From contig NZ_JOEE01000002.1 of assembly GCF_000720925.1 (NCBI RefSeq), positions 372,001 to 436,000 on the forward strand: a stretch of 64,000 nt of DNA, in the 5' to 3' direction. The DNA is from Phycicoccus jejuensis. GTDB lineage: Bacteria > Actinomycetota > Actinomycetes > Actinomycetales > Dermatophilaceae. Positions 1 to 8,401 of this stretch are shown here, piece by piece. The notes below the pieces were generated by a model. That model was not told the DNA's origin and did no database searches. It saw nothing but the letters and a program-made list of their open reading frames with translations. The translations under genes and the position numbers were made by a program. Position 1 is the stretch's first letter. Each line of letters opens with the position of its first letter.

Positions 1-150
1 CCCGGTGACGACGGTGCCGGCCGGCCCGAGGATCGTCGCGGGGTCGCAGTGGGTCGACACCTCGTGCAGCGGGCCGACGTCGCCGGCCACGAAGGCGTCC
101 GAGGCCGTCTTGCGACGGCCCAGGTACGCGGAGAAGATCTCGTCGGTCAT
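1..150 (-). CDS. SnoaL-like / NTF2-fold protein, 5' part only
   Basis: Only the first 50 codons lie in the window; the frame is open to base 1, so the gene continues to the left. The ATG is at 150. The visible protein begins MTDEIFSAYLGRRK, a helical start, followed by HEVSTHCDPATILGP. I associate this pattern with the SnoaL-like/NTF2 superfamily, small cone-shaped domains used as isomerases, hydrolases or ligand binders. No catalytic residue can be judged from this fragment, so no substrate can be given. It is divergent from the helicase gene, with 79 bases between the starts. Confidence 0.6.
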   Translation of the reverse strand, partial: MTDEIFSAYLGRRKTASDAFVAGDVGPLHEVSTHCDPATILGPAGTVVTG

Positions 151-229
151 CGGTGCTCCGTTCGTCCCTCGTCACGGTAGCCGCGGGTGGCGACGGGCAG
201 GCCCGTCGGAGGTGGGAGGATCGACGGCG

Positions 230-3004
230 ATGACGCTCACCGACCGCCTCTCCGCCGACGGCCCGCTGGGCGACCTCGGTGCCGACGCCGCGCTCGACGT
301 CTTCGTCGAGTGGGCCGGCGAGCGCGGCTTCGCGCTCTACCCGGCGCAGGAGGAGGCGGTCCTCGCCCTCGCCGAGGACGCGCACGTCGTCCTCGCGACG
401 CCAACCGGCTCCGGCAAGTCCCTCGTCGCCGTCGCGGCCCACGCCCTGGCCCTCGCCACCGGCCGCCGCTCCTGGTACACCGCGCCGATCAAAGCCCTCG
501 TCTCCGAGAAGTTCTTCGCCCTCGTCGAGACCTTCGGCGCCGAGAACGTCGGGATGCTCACCGGCGACGCCGCGGTCAACCCCGGTGCCCCGATCATCTG
601 CGCGACGGCCGAGGTCCTCGCCAACCACGCCCTGCGCGAGCGCGACGCCTCCGACGTCGGCCTCGTCGTCATGGACGAGTTCCACTTCTACGGCGAGCCG
701 GACCGCGGCTGGGCGTGGCAGGTGCCGCTGCTCCTCCTGCCCGACACCCAGATGCTGCTCATGTCGGCCACGCTCGGCGACACGACGGAGCTCGAGCGCG
801 ACCTGCAGCGCCGCACCCGCCGCGAGGTCGTCACGGTCACGGGGGTCCAGCGTCCGGTGCCGCTCGAGTACGAGTGGTCGCTCACCGCCGTCCACGACGC
901 GCTCGCGCTGCTCCTGCGCGACGACAAGGCACCGGTCTACGTCGTGTCCTTCACCCAGGCGGGCGCGGTCGAGCAGGCGCAGGCCCTCGCCTCGGTCGAC
1001 GTCGTCTCGTCGGCGCGCAAGGCCGCGATCAAGGAGGCCGTCGGCGGCTTCCGGTTCGGCAAGGGCTTCGGCCAGACGCTGCGCCGGCTCGTCCTCCACG
1101 GCATCGGGGTCCACCACGCGGGGATGCTCCCGAAGTACCGGCGCCTCGTCGAGACCCTCGCGCAGGGCGGGCTGCTCGCCGTCATCTGCGGCACGGACAC
1201 CCTCGGCGTCGGCATCAACGTGCCGATCCGCACGGTGCTGCTGACCTCGCTGACCAAGTACGACGGCCGCAAGCAGCGGCTGCTGCGGGCGCGCGAGTTC
1301 CACCAGATCGCCGGCCGCGCGGGGCGGGCGGGCTTCGACACCGTCGGGTACGTCGTCGTCCAGGCGCCCGAGCACGTCATCGAGAACAGCAAGGCCCTCG
1401 CGAAGGCCGGCGGCGACCCGAAGAAGGAGCGCCGCATCGTCCGCAAGAAGCCGCCGGAGGGCGTGCTGACGTGGACCGAGGCCTCGTTCGACAAGCTCGT
1501 GACCGCAGCGCCCGAGCCGCTCCAGCCCAAGATGCGCGTCACGCACGCCATGGTCCTCAACGTCCTCGACCAGTGGGAGGGCCAGCAGGACGCCCTGCAC
1601 ACCCTCGTCCTCGACAACCACGAGAGCGAGGAGCGGCGCGAGCGACTCGTCGAGCGCGCGGTGCAGGTGCTCGGCTCACTCGTGCGGGCCGGGGTCGTCG
1701 AGCCCGACGACGGCTCGCGCGTCGACGCGTGGCTGCCACCCGAGCCGGATGTCGTTGCCGCGGAGCCCGACCCGGTTCCCGCCGCCACCCCCGAGCCGGC
1801 CCCGCAGCCGCTGGACGCCGGCGGGATGGGCGCGCTCGGCGAGGCGCTGGCCGCCGCCGGTCTCGCCCCCGCCGCGACGGAGGACGCCACCCCGGCCGCG
1901 CCGGAGGAGAGCGGGGACGAGGCGCCGCGCGAGGTCACCCCGCTCGAGCGCTTCCTGCGCCGCGAGGGCCGCCGCTACGACGAGGGACCGTTCCAGGTCG
2001 CGCTCGACCTCCACGACGGCTTCGCCCTCAACCAGCCCCTCTCGGCGTTCGCGCTCGCCGCGCTCGAGCTCCTCGACCCCGAGGCGCCCGGCTACGCCCT
2101 CGACGTCGTCAGCGTCATCGAGGCCACGCTCGACGACCCACGCCAGGTGCTCCAGGCCCAGCAGTTCGAGGCTCGCGGCGAGGCCGTCGCCGCGATGAAG
2201 GCCGACGGGATGGAGTACGAGGAGCGGATGGACGCCCTCGAGGACGTCACCTGGCCCAAGCCGCTCGCCGAGATGCTCGAGCTGTCGCTGCGCACCTACC
2301 GCCAGAGCCACCCGTGGGTCGACCCGCGCGACCTCTCGCCGAAGTCGGTCGTCCGCGAGATGTTCGAGCGCGCGATGTCGTTCGGGGAGTTCGTCGCCCA
2401 CCACAAGCTGGCGCGAGCCGAGGGCATCGTCCTGCGCTACCTGACCGACGCGTACCGGGCGCTGCGCTCGACCGTGCCGCACTCGGCGCGCACCGAGGAG
2501 CTCGACGACCTCGTCGAGTGGCTCGGCGAGGTCGTGCGCCACACCGACTCCAGCCTCCTCGACGAGTGGGAGTCGCTGGCGCACCCCGACCGCGACGAGC
2601 CGGGCACCGAGGTGCGTCCGTCGACCGAGGGCCGGGCGCTCTCCGACAACCCGCGCGCGCTGCGGGTCATGGTGCGCCAGAGCATGTTCCGGCGGGTCGA
2701 GCTGCTGGCCCTGCGTCGCTACGAGGCCCTGGCCGCGCTCGACGGCGGCCTGACCGTCGAGCAGTGGCAGGAGGCCGCGGCCGAGTACCTCGCGGAGTAC
2801 GGCGAGATCTCCACCGGCCCGGCCGCCCGAGGCCCCCAGCTGTTCCGGGTCGAGGAGGGCGACGGCACCTGGGTCGTCGAGCAGGTGCTCGACGACGAGG
2901 ACGGCGACCACGACTGGCGCATCGGCGCCGAGCTCGACCTCGCCGCGACCGACGAGGCCGGCGAGCCCGTGCTCGTCGTCACCCGCTTCGCCCCCCTCAC
3001 CTGA
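230..3004 (+). CDS. DEAD/DEAH-box RNA helicase with DUF3516 C-terminal region
   Basis: 924-residue superfamily 2 helicase. In order: a Q-like motif (FALYPAQEEAV, about residue 35), Walker A ATPTGSGKS (about 55), motif II MDEFHF (about 148, a DEFH variant), SAT motif LLMSATLG (about 177) and motif VI QIAGRAGRAGFD (about 360). Such proteins unwind RNA in an ATP-dependent way. The C-terminal half, after a low-complexity Ala/Pro/Glu linker (about 500-565), fits the DUF3516 domain of actinobacterial Ski2-like helicases. The reading frame is open from base 5, but the start at 230 is chosen because GGTGGGAGGA (211-220) is a good ribosome binding site and homology begins there. The role is RNA metabolism by family; its target is unknown. 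Confidence 0.9.
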   Translation: MTLTDRLSADGPLGDLGADAALDVFVEWAGERGFALYPAQEEAVLALAEDAHVVLATPTGSGKSLVAVAAHALALATGRRSWYTAPIKALVSEKFFALVETFGAENVGMLTGDAAVNPGAPIICATAEVLANHALRERDASDVGLVVMDEFHFYGEPDRGWAWQVPLLLLPDTQMLLMSATLGDTTELERDLQRRTRREVVTVTGVQRPVPLEYEWSLTAVHDALALLLRDDKAPVYVVSFTQAGAVEQAQALASVDVVSSARKAAIKEAVGGFRFGKGFGQTLRRLVLHGIGVHHAGMLPKYRRLVETLAQGGLLAVICGTDTLGVGINVPIRTVLLTSLTKYDGRKQRLLRAREFHQIAGRAGRAGFDTVGYVVVQAPEHVIENSKALAKAGGDPKKERRIVRKKPPEGVLTWTEASFDKLVTAAPEPLQPKMRVTHAMVLNVLDQWEGQQDALHTLVLDNHESEERRERLVERAVQVLGSLVRAGVVEPDDGSRVDAWLPPEPDVVAAEPDPVPAATPEPAPQPLDAGGMGALGEALAAAGLAPAATEDATPAAPEESGDEAPREVTPLERFLRREGRRYDEGPFQVALDLHDGFALNQPLSAFALAALELLDPEAPGYALDVVSVIEATLDDPRQVLQAQQFEARGEAVAAMKADGMEYEERMDALEDVTWPKPLAEMLELSLRTYRQSHPWVDPRDLSPKSVVREMFERAMSFGEFVAHHKLARAEGIVLRYLTDAYRALRSTVPHSARTEELDDLVEWLGEVVRHTDSSLLDEWESLAHPDRDEPGTEVRPSTEGRALSDNPRALRVMVRQSMFRRVELLALRRYEALAALDGGLTVEQWQEAAAEYLAEYGEISTGPAARGPQLFRVEEGDGTWVVEQVLDDEDGDHDWRIGAELDLAATDEAGEPVLVVTRFAPLT

Positions 3005-3033
3005 CGACGGCCCTGCACCCGACCCCTCCTCAC

Positions 3034-3087
3034 CGCGAACGTGTGTGAAATCGCCGGGGGTCACCGGCGGTTTCACACGCGTTCGCG
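3034..3087. repeat. REP-like 54-bp palindrome, copy 1 (bidirectional terminator candidate)
   Basis: Two 24-nt arms beginning CGCGAACGTGTGTGAAATCG around GGGTCA can form a 24-bp stem with two G-U type pairs. It lies between the converging ends of the helicase gene (3004) and the NAD-kinase-like gene (3112), a position suited to terminating both. Near-identical copies occur at 5795-5848 and, more diverged, at 54826-54880, so it belongs to a dispersed family rather than being a private terminator. Confidence 0.75.
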
Positions 3088-3111
3088 GAAGGGACGGGGG
3101 TGACACGGACG

Positions 3112-3999
3112 TCAGGCGACGGTGCGCAGGCCCCGCTCGGCCACCCCGACGGACACCTCCTGCCCCCACCCGACGAGCAGCCGGTCGGCCTCGAGCCCGT
3201 CGGCGAACACGACGAGCGAGTCCGACGACACCCGCAGCCGCAGCGCCTCGTCCGCACCCAGCGCCCCGGCGGTCAGGGTCGTCCCGGTCGTCGGGGACGG
3301 CCAGGCCTCCCGCACGAACCAGGCGAGCCCCCGCTCGTCCGGCGACGGCAGCACCGCGTCGGGCGCGCTCGCCCGGGCGATGGACGCGCACCAGCCGGTG
3401 GCGCCCGTCCCGGTCCCGACGATGACGCCGGACGACGACTGCGTCTCGGAGCGACCCCGCCACGCCAGGTCGTAGCGGGCCGACTGGTGGCCGGGCTGGC
3501 CGACGTACACCTCGTTGAGGCCGCGCAGCTCCTGCCCGTCGTCCGTACGGGCGACGACCGTCGTCCGCTCGACGATGCGTGCCCGCCCTGCGGCGACGGC
3601 GGCGAACAGGGTTGCCGCCGAGCCCGGGTCGTGCGGCACGAGGACGCCGGGGTTGGCCCCGGGCAGGGGGTCGAACCCGATGACCGGCTGGTTGTGCAGG
3701 TACTTGGCGACGTTGGCGACGAGGCCGTCCTGGCCGACGACCGCGACGACGTCGCCGGGCTCGAAGAGGAAGCGCGGCAGCTCGTCCCGCTCGACCTCGG
3801 CCCGCCGCCACTCCGCCGGGATGGCCCCGAGCACCGCCGCGACCGCGGCGCCGGTGCGCTCGTGGCGCTCGCGGACGGGGTCGATCGACTGCCCGCGCGT
3901 GCGGAGGAAGAACTCCGCCTGGCCGAGGGTCCCGTGCCGCGCGAGGAGCTCGTCGTACTCGGTGCGCCGGCGGACGACGACCGCCCGGGGCGTGCTCAT
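3112..3999 (-). CDS. Divergent NAD kinase-like protein
   Basis: 295 residues. The fold-defining motifs of NAD kinases appear in altered form: GQDG in VVGQDGLVANVAKYL instead of GGDGT, a GLNEVYVG segment carrying the NE/D motif, and SSSGVIVGTGTGATGW in place of the TPTGSTAY loop. NAD kinases phosphorylate the 2'-OH of NAD to NADP; with the altered first motif the nucleotide or phosphoryl donor could differ, so only the family is assigned. The gene overlaps the SPFH gene by four bases (ATGA), so the two are translationally coupled. The divergent neighbour is an NrtR-type Nudix regulator, and NrtR proteins control NAD synthesis, which supports a role in pyridine nucleotide metabolism. Confidence 0.75.
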   Translation of the reverse strand: MSTPRAVVVRRRTEYDELLARHGTLGQAEFFLRTRGQSIDPVRERHERTGAAVAAVLGAIPAEWRRAEVERDELPRFLFEPGDVVAVVGQDGLVANVAKYLHNQPVIGFDPLPGANPGVLVPHDPGSAATLFAAVAAGRARIVERTTVVARTDDGQELRGLNEVYVGQPGHQSARYDLAWRGRSETQSSSGVIVGTGTGATGWCASIARASAPDAVLPSPDERGLAWFVREAWPSPTTGTTLTAGALGADEALRLRVSSDSLVVFADGLEADRLLVGWGQEVSVGVAERGLRTVA

Positions 4000-5009
4000 C
4001 GAGCGCCGTCCTCGGCGCGGGCGGTGAGCCGGGCCAGCACGCCGCTCAGGAGGTCGGGGGTGAGCACGAGCTGGTCGACGTGGGGCAGGTTGCCGGCGGC
4101 CTCGCGGGCGGCGAGGGCCAGGAGCACGGCGGGGCTCGCCTGCTCGTAGGCCGCGAGCCGGGCGCGCTCGGCCTCCGCCTCGGCGGCCCCGGTGAGCCGC
4201 AGCGCCTGCGCCGACGCCTCTGCGAGAGCGGTCGTGCGCTCGGCCTCGGCCCGGACCCCGACCGCCTGCGCGGCCGCCTTCTCCTCGGCCTCGCGCCGGT
4301 CGTTGGCGCCCTGCTGGGCGACGAGGCGCTCGCGCCGCGCCTCGAGGTCGATCCGGCTGGCCAGCTCGTTCTGCCCGATGGCGGCCTCGCGCTCGACGGC
4401 GACCGCCCGCCGCTCGAACGTCGCCCGGTCGGCCTCCTGCTGGATGACCTCGCGCGCCGGGGTCTGCAGGGCACGCTCGACGTCGGGCTCGGGCCGCAGC
4501 AGCCCGAAGCGCACGCCGACGACCTCGACGCCGACGGCGGTCAGGCGCTCGTCGACCGCGAGCGCCGCGGTGACCCGGGTCGCGAGCTCGGCGGGGGGCG
4601 TCGCGAGGGCGGCGCGCAGGTCGAGGCCGGCGAGCGTCGAGGTGACGGCGGCGGCCGCCGCGCCGTGGATCATCCCGCCGACCGTCTCGAGCGGTGTGCG
4701 CAGCCAGACGCCCTTCGCGACGTCGACGGCGAAGTCGACGCGGGTCGCGGCGAGCACCGGGTCGGCGAACCGGTAGGTGACGACGCCGGCGGCGCTCAGC
4801 TGCTGGAGGTCGGCGCTGCGCACCGGCACGAGGACCGACTGCTCGCGGTCGTCGACCGGCACCTCGCTGATCGCGGCCGACATCGGCCGGAACCAGAACG
4901 AGGCACCGGGGCCGCTGTGCCGGACCCGGCCGCCGGCCAGGTGGTGGACGTGCATCGTCGTCGTGCTGCGCAGGTGGGCGGCGAACGGGTAACGGGTGAT
5001 GGTGGCCAT
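3996..5009 (-). CDS. SPFH/Band 7 domain protein
   Basis: 337 residues. The N-terminal half (about 10-200) resembles the SPFH/band-7 domain of stomatin and flotillin-like proteins (GASFWFRPMSAAISEVPVDD region). Residues about 200-300 form an Ala/Glu/Arg-rich coiled coil (EREAAIGQNELASRIDLEAR). There is no clear membrane segment, so it may act as a soluble or peripheral oligomeric scaffold. It is first in an operon with the NAD-kinase-like gene (four-base overlap). The ribosome binding site GAGGAGGC precedes the ATG. The promoter region contains two copies of the palindrome discussed for the divergent regulator, so I infer repression by it. Function in NAD metabolism is inferred from context only. 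Confidence 0.8.
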   Translation of the reverse strand: MATITRYPFAAHLRSTTTMHVHHLAGGRVRHSGPGASFWFRPMSAAISEVPVDDREQSVLVPVRSADLQQLSAAGVVTYRFADPVLAATRVDFAVDVAKGVWLRTPLETVGGMIHGAAAAAVTSTLAGLDLRAALATPPAELATRVTAALAVDERLTAVGVEVVGVRFGLLRPEPDVERALQTPAREVIQQEADRATFERRAVAVEREAAIGQNELASRIDLEARRERLVAQQGANDRREAEEKAAAQAVGVRAEAERTTALAEASAQALRLTGAAEAEAERARLAAYEQASPAVLLALAAREAAGNLPHVDQLVLTPDLLSGVLARLTARAEDGAR

Positions 5010-5029
5010 CTCTGCCTCCTCGGTAGGAC

Positions 5030-5051
5030 TTGTCGTTGATGTGACGATAAG
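5030..5051. promoter_or_regulatory. Candidate NrtR operator 1
   Basis: Partially palindromic site with the form TTGTCGT-N5-TGACGA-N-A-N-G. The same pattern recurs on the opposite strand at 5063-5084, with 15 of 22 positions identical. It lies between the divergent SPFH and Nudix-regulator genes and overlaps the likely -10 (TATCGT) of the SPFH promoter. NrtR proteins bind palindromes in front of NAD-metabolism genes and their own gene. The assignment is inferred from position and repetition. Confidence 0.6.
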
Positions 5052-5062
5052 CCCTCGTCACC

Positions 5063-5084
5063 CATCTCGTCAAGATGACGACAA
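5063..5084. promoter_or_regulatory. Candidate NrtR operator 2
   Basis: Second copy, inverted relative to operator 1; its core TCGTCA-AGA-TGACGA is a perfect 6-bp inverted repeat. The minus-strand TTGACG inside it can serve as the -35 of the SPFH promoter, with TATCGT 18 nt downstream as -10. It also covers the expected -35 zone of the Nudix gene. A bound regulator would therefore block both promoters. Confidence 0.6.
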
Positions 5085-5089
5085 CCCGG

Positions 5090-5095
5090 TAGGAT
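5090..5095 (+). promoter_or_regulatory. -10 box TAGGAT of the Nudix regulator gene, leaderless
   Basis: TAGGAT lies six bases before the ATG at 5102, and there is no Shine-Dalgarno sequence. This is the spacing of leaderless actinobacterial transcripts, in which transcription starts at the first base of the start codon. Confidence 0.55.
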
Positions 5096-5101
5096 GGCGG
5101 C

Positions 5102-5782
5102 ATGGAGCACCCGCCCTTCGCCGTCACCGTCGACCTCGTCGTCCTCACGGTGCGCGCCGGCCGGCTCACCGTCCTGCTCGTCGAGCGGGGCGAGGCGCCG
5201 TACGCCGGTGCGCTCGCGCTGCCGGGCGGGTTCGTCCGGCCCGACGAGGACCTCCTCGCCGCCGCGCGGCGCGAGCTGCGCGAGGAGACCGGGGTCGGCG
5301 ACGGCGTCCACCTCGAGCAGCTCGCGACCTACGGTGCGCCCGACCGCGACCCGCGGATGCGCACCGTCTCGGTCGCCTGGCTGGCGCTCGCGCCGGACCT
5401 GCCCGAGCCCACCGCGGGCACCGACGCCGCGGCCGCACGCTTCGTCGCGGTCGACGACCTCGACCTCGCGGCGCTGGCCTTCGACCACGCGCGGATCCTC
5501 GCCGACGGCCTCGAGCGGGCCCGCGCGAAGCTCGAGTACTCGCCGCTCGCCACCGCCTTCTGCGACGAGGAGTTCACCGTCGCCCAGCTGCGCGCGGTCT
5601 ACGAGGCCGTGTGGGGCCATCCGCTCGACCCCCGCAACTTCCACCGCAAGGTGACGCGCACCCCCGGGTTCCTCACCGAGACCGAGCTCACCTCGACGGC
5701 CGACGGCGGCCGCCCGGCCCGGCTCTACCGCCGCGGCACCCTCGAGGTCCTCAGCCCGCCCCTTACCCGCGGCGACACCTGA
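5102..5782 (+). CDS. nrtR: NrtR-type Nudix transcriptional regulator
   Basis: 226 residues. The N-terminal Nudix domain keeps the box layout (LPGGFVRPDEDLLAAARREL followed by REETG), so the Nudix helix is essentially intact. Residues about 145-225 (FCDEEFTVAQLRAVYEAVWG, then DPRNFHRKV) form the winged-helix DNA-binding domain typical of NrtR. Known NrtR proteins repress NAD biosynthesis or salvage genes and are released by ADP-ribose or related ligands. Here it is divergent from the SPFH/NAD-kinase-like operon, with two matching palindromes in the 92-bp gap, so these are its most likely targets, together with its own gene. Nicotinate salvage genes are not in the window, so the true regulon is unproven. 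Confidence 0.8.
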   Translation: MEHPPFAVTVDLVVLTVRAGRLTVLLVERGEAPYAGALALPGGFVRPDEDLLAAARRELREETGVGDGVHLEQLATYGAPDRDPRMRTVSVAWLALAPDLPEPTAGTDAAAARFVAVDDLDLAALAFDHARILADGLERARAKLEYSPLATAFCDEEFTVAQLRAVYEAVWGHPLDPRNFHRKVTRTPGFLTETELTSTADGGRPARLYRRGTLEVLSPPLTRGDT

Positions 5783-5794
5783 CCCCCGCTCCAC

Positions 5795-5848
5795 CGCGAA
5801 CGTGTGTGAGATCGCCGGGGGTCACCGGCGATCTCACACACGTTCGCG
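5795..5848. repeat. REP-like 54-bp palindrome, copy 2
   Basis: Perfect inverted repeat with 24-nt arms (CGCGAACGTGTGTGAGATCG...) around GGGTCA, 13 bases after the end of the Nudix regulator gene. It is the best-preserved copy of the family seen at 3034 and 54826. A stem this long at the 3' end of a gene is likely to act as a terminator. Confidence 0.8.
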
Positions 5849-5981
5849 GGAGGAAGGGGGGGAATCCCTCGCGGCGAGGTCGTGTTGACGCCCCTCGGGT
5901 GGGACCACCACCCCCGTGCACCAGCACCTCCGGCGCGCCGCTGCGCCCGTCCCCCTGCTGACCACCCTCGGAAGGAACCCC

Positions 5982-7343
5982 GTGGCTTCCTCGACCGCCA
6001 CCGACGCCCGCCACCCGGACGACGCCCCACCGACCCGCGCGCACCGCCGCCCCCGGTTCCCGTTCTGGGCGCAGATCATCGCCGGCCTCGTCGTCGGCGC
6101 GCTGCTCGGCTGGGTCGCGCGCACCTGGTCGGTCGACGGGCTCGCGACGACCCTCGACGTCATCGGCAGCAGCTTCGTCAGCCTGCTGCGCACGATCGTC
6201 GTCCCGCTCGTCTTCCTCGCGATCGTCGTCAGCGTCGCCCGGCTGCGCGAGGTGACGAACGCGGCGCGGCTCGCCGGCCAGACGCTGCTCTGGTTCGCCA
6301 TCACCGCCGCGGTCGCCGTCGTCATCGGCATCACGATCGGCCTGCTCACCGACCCCGGCCTGCACACGAGCGTCGACCGTTCCGCCGCCTCGGCGCCCGG
6401 CACCACCGGCTCGTGGACCGACTTCCTCCAGGGCATCGTCCCCTCGAACATCCTCGGCCTCGAGGGCAGCACGGGTGACGACGGCTCGGTCAGCCTCGGC
6501 TTCAACGTCCTCCAGATCGTCGTCGTCGCCCTGCTCATCGGCGTCGCCGTCCTCAAGACCGGCCAGAAGGCGGAGCCCTTCGTCGCGTTCTCCGAGAGCT
6601 TCCTCGCCGTCGTCCAGACGGTGCTGTGGTGGATCATCCGCCTCTCGCCGCTCGGCACGCTCGGCCTCATCGGCAACGCCGTCGCCTCCTACGGCTGGGA
6701 CCTCCTCGCGCCGCTCGCCGTGTTCACGATCGACGTCTACGTCGGCTGCGCCATCGTCCTGCTCGTCGTCTACCCGGTGGTCCTGCGCCTGCACGGCCTC
6801 TCGCCGCGCAAGTTCTTCTCCGGCGCCTGGCCGGCCCTCCAGCTGGCCTTCGTCTCGCGCTCCTCCGTCGGCACCATGCCCGTCACGCAGTACGTGACCA
6901 CCCGCAACCTCGGGGTGCCGCGCGAGTACGCCTCGTTCGCCGTGCCGCTCGGCGCGACGACGAAGATGGACGGCTGCGCCGCGATCTACCCGGCCCTCGC
7001 CGCGATCTTCGTCGCGCAGTTCTTCGGGGTCGACCTGTCCGTCACCGACTACCTGCTCATCGCGTTCGTGTCCGTCGTCGGCTCGGCGGCCACCGCCGGC
7101 CTGACCGGCGCCGTCGTCATGCTGACCCTCACCCTGTCGACGCTCGGGCTGCCGCTGGAGGGCGTCGGCCTGCTGCTGGCCATCGACCCCGTGCTCGACA
7201 TGATGCGGACGATGACCAACGTCGCCGGGCAGGCGCTCGTGCCGACGATCGTCGCCAGGCGCGAGGGCATCCTCGACGAGAGCGTCTACGACGGCGACCG
7301 CTCGAGCGACCCCGTCGGGGACCCGGCGCTCGTCGCCGCCTGA
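5982..7343 (+). CDS. Dicarboxylate/amino acid:cation symporter (DAACS family)
   Basis: 453-residue membrane protein with eight or more hydrophobic segments. Signature elements of the sodium:dicarboxylate symporter family are present: SRSSVGTMPVTQ (the serine-rich re-entrant loop HP1) and GATTKMDGCA (the NMDGT motif of TM7, here KMDGCA). Such proteins import glutamate, aspartate or C4-dicarboxylates with Na+ or H+. The GTG at 5982 is chosen because GGAAGGAA (5970-5977) is a strong ribosome binding site and the protein then begins just before the first helix; an upstream in-frame GTG at 5916 has none. The changed NMDGT motif may alter cation coupling. A strong hairpin follows 28 bases after the stop. 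Confidence 0.9.
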   Translation: MASSTATDARHPDDAPPTRAHRRPRFPFWAQIIAGLVVGALLGWVARTWSVDGLATTLDVIGSSFVSLLRTIVVPLVFLAIVVSVARLREVTNAARLAGQTLLWFAITAAVAVVIGITIGLLTDPGLHTSVDRSAASAPGTTGSWTDFLQGIVPSNILGLEGSTGDDGSVSLGFNVLQIVVVALLIGVAVLKTGQKAEPFVAFSESFLAVVQTVLWWIIRLSPLGTLGLIGNAVASYGWDLLAPLAVFTIDVYVGCAIVLLVVYPVVLRLHGLSPRKFFSGAWPALQLAFVSRSSVGTMPVTQYVTTRNLGVPREYASFAVPLGATTKMDGCAAIYPALAAIFVAQFFGVDLSVTDYLLIAFVSVVGSAATAGLTGAVVMLTLTLSTLGLPLEGVGLLLAIDPVLDMMRTMTNVAGQALVPTIVARREGILDESVYDGDRSSDPVGDPALVAA

Positions 7344-7371
7344 CCGACGCGCACTGCACCGCACCGTCCCT

Positions 7372-7409
7372 CGGTCGCCCGCACACCCCTCGGGGCGTGC
7401 GGGCGACCG
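7372..7409 (+). terminator. Terminator hairpin after the symporter gene
   Basis: Outer arms CGGTCGCCCGCAC (7372-7384) and GTGCGGGCGACCG (7397-7409) pair perfectly, and CCCC-TC-GGGG pairs inside them. No T-tract follows, as is common for terminators in GC-rich actinobacteria. Confidence 0.75.
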
Positions 7410-7461
7410 CGGCGTCCGGCCCTGTGAGACTGGACCCGACCCCCACCGAAAGGCCGCCCCG

Positions 7462-8235
7462 ATGATCGAGATCCTCGACGACCGGCAGGTCGAGCGCGCC
7501 CGGGCCACCGGCGCGCTCGTCGGCGCCATCCTGGCGACGATGCGGGAGCGGGCGACCGTCGGCACCAACCTCCTCGAGATCGACGCCTGGACCAGGGCGA
7601 TGATCGAGGACGCGGGGGCGACCTCCTGCTACGTCGACTACGAGCCGTCCTTCGGCCGCGGCCCGTTCGGTCACTACATCTGCACGTCGGTCAACGACGC
7701 CGTCCTCCACGGCCTGCCGCACGACCGCGCCCTCGCCGACGGCGACCTGCTGACCCTCGACCTCGCCGTCGTGCTCGGGGGCGTCGCGGCCGACTCCGCG
7801 GTGAGCTTCGTCGTGGGGACGCCCGCCCCCGAGGACGAGGCGCTCATCGCCGTCACCGAGCGCGCGCTCGCCTCGGCGATCTCCGTCGCCGGGCCCGGGG
7901 CGAGGCTCGGCGACGTCTCGCACGCCATCGGCGCGGTGCTCGAGGGCGCCGGCTACTCCGTCAACACCCAGTTCGGCGGGCACGGCATCGGCTCGACGAT
8001 GCACCAGGACCCGCACGTCGCCAACACCGGCCGGCCGGGCCGCGGCTACACCCTGCGCCCGGGCCTGATGCTCGCCATCGAGCCGTGGGTCATGGCCGAC
8101 ACCCACCGCCTCGTCACCGACCCCGACGGCTGGACCCTGCGCAGCGAGACCGGCTGCCGCACTGCGCACAGCGAGCACACCGTGGTCGTCACCGAGGACG
8201 GCGTCGACGTCCTCACCCTGCCGCCGGCGGCCTGA
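7462..8235 (+). CDS. map: Type I methionine aminopeptidase
   Basis: 257 residues, the usual length of a MetAP1 catalytic domain. It removes the initiator methionine from nascent proteins in the cytoplasm using two metal ions. The five metal ligands can be matched: Asp in LLTLDLAVV, Asp in GVAADSAVSF, His in GGHGIGSTMHQ, Glu in LAIEPWVM, and Glu in RTAHSEHTVVV. The substrate-binding His in GPFGHYICTSVN is also present. The ribosome binding site GAAAGG precedes the ATG. Actinobacteria often carry two map genes; this copy is separated from ribosomal genes, so it may be the secondary one (inference). It lies just upstream of the lanthipeptide locus, but leader removal is not its known role. Confidence 0.9.
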   Translation: MIEILDDRQVERARATGALVGAILATMRERATVGTNLLEIDAWTRAMIEDAGATSCYVDYEPSFGRGPFGHYICTSVNDAVLHGLPHDRALADGDLLTLDLAVVLGGVAADSAVSFVVGTPAPEDEALIAVTERALASAISVAGPGARLGDVSHAIGAVLEGAGYSVNTQFGGHGIGSTMHQDPHVANTGRPGRGYTLRPGLMLAIEPWVMADTHRLVTDPDGWTLRSETGCRTAHSEHTVVVTEDGVDVLTLPPAA

Positions 8236-8283
8236 GCGGCCCCGGCCAGGGCGCTGCCACGGCGGGCGCGCCGACCCCGGAGA

Positions 8284-8317
8284 TGACACCGGTCATCCCG
8301 ACCGGTGACACCTGTCA
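8284..8317. promoter_or_regulatory. Tandem TGAC-N4-GTCA operators before the lanthionine synthetase gene
   Basis: Two exact palindromes, TGACACCGGTCA (8284-8295) and TGACACCTGTCA (8306-8317), start 22 bp apart, two helical turns. They stop just upstream of a plausible -35 element. The same palindrome precedes all other transcription units of the two RiPP loci, so these are probably activator sites for the NarL-type regulators encoded at 13121 and/or 25935. Confidence 0.75.
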
Positions 8318-8318
8318 C

Positions 8319-8347
8319 TGACGGCCGGTGCGCGACGCCGACAGGAT
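8319..8347 (+). promoter_or_regulatory. Promoter of the lanthionine synthetase gene
   Basis: TGACGG (8319-8324) and CAGGAT (8342-8347) are separated by 17 bp and lie directly downstream of the paired operators. A regulator bound there would contact RNA polymerase from upstream. The resulting leader would be about 48 nt with the ribosome binding site CAGGAG before the ATG at 8402. Confidence 0.5.
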
Positions 8348-8401
8348 CGACAGCCCGGGGGAGCCGCCGGCGTTCCTCCACCCTGAGCCGCAGGAGCCCG
8401 G

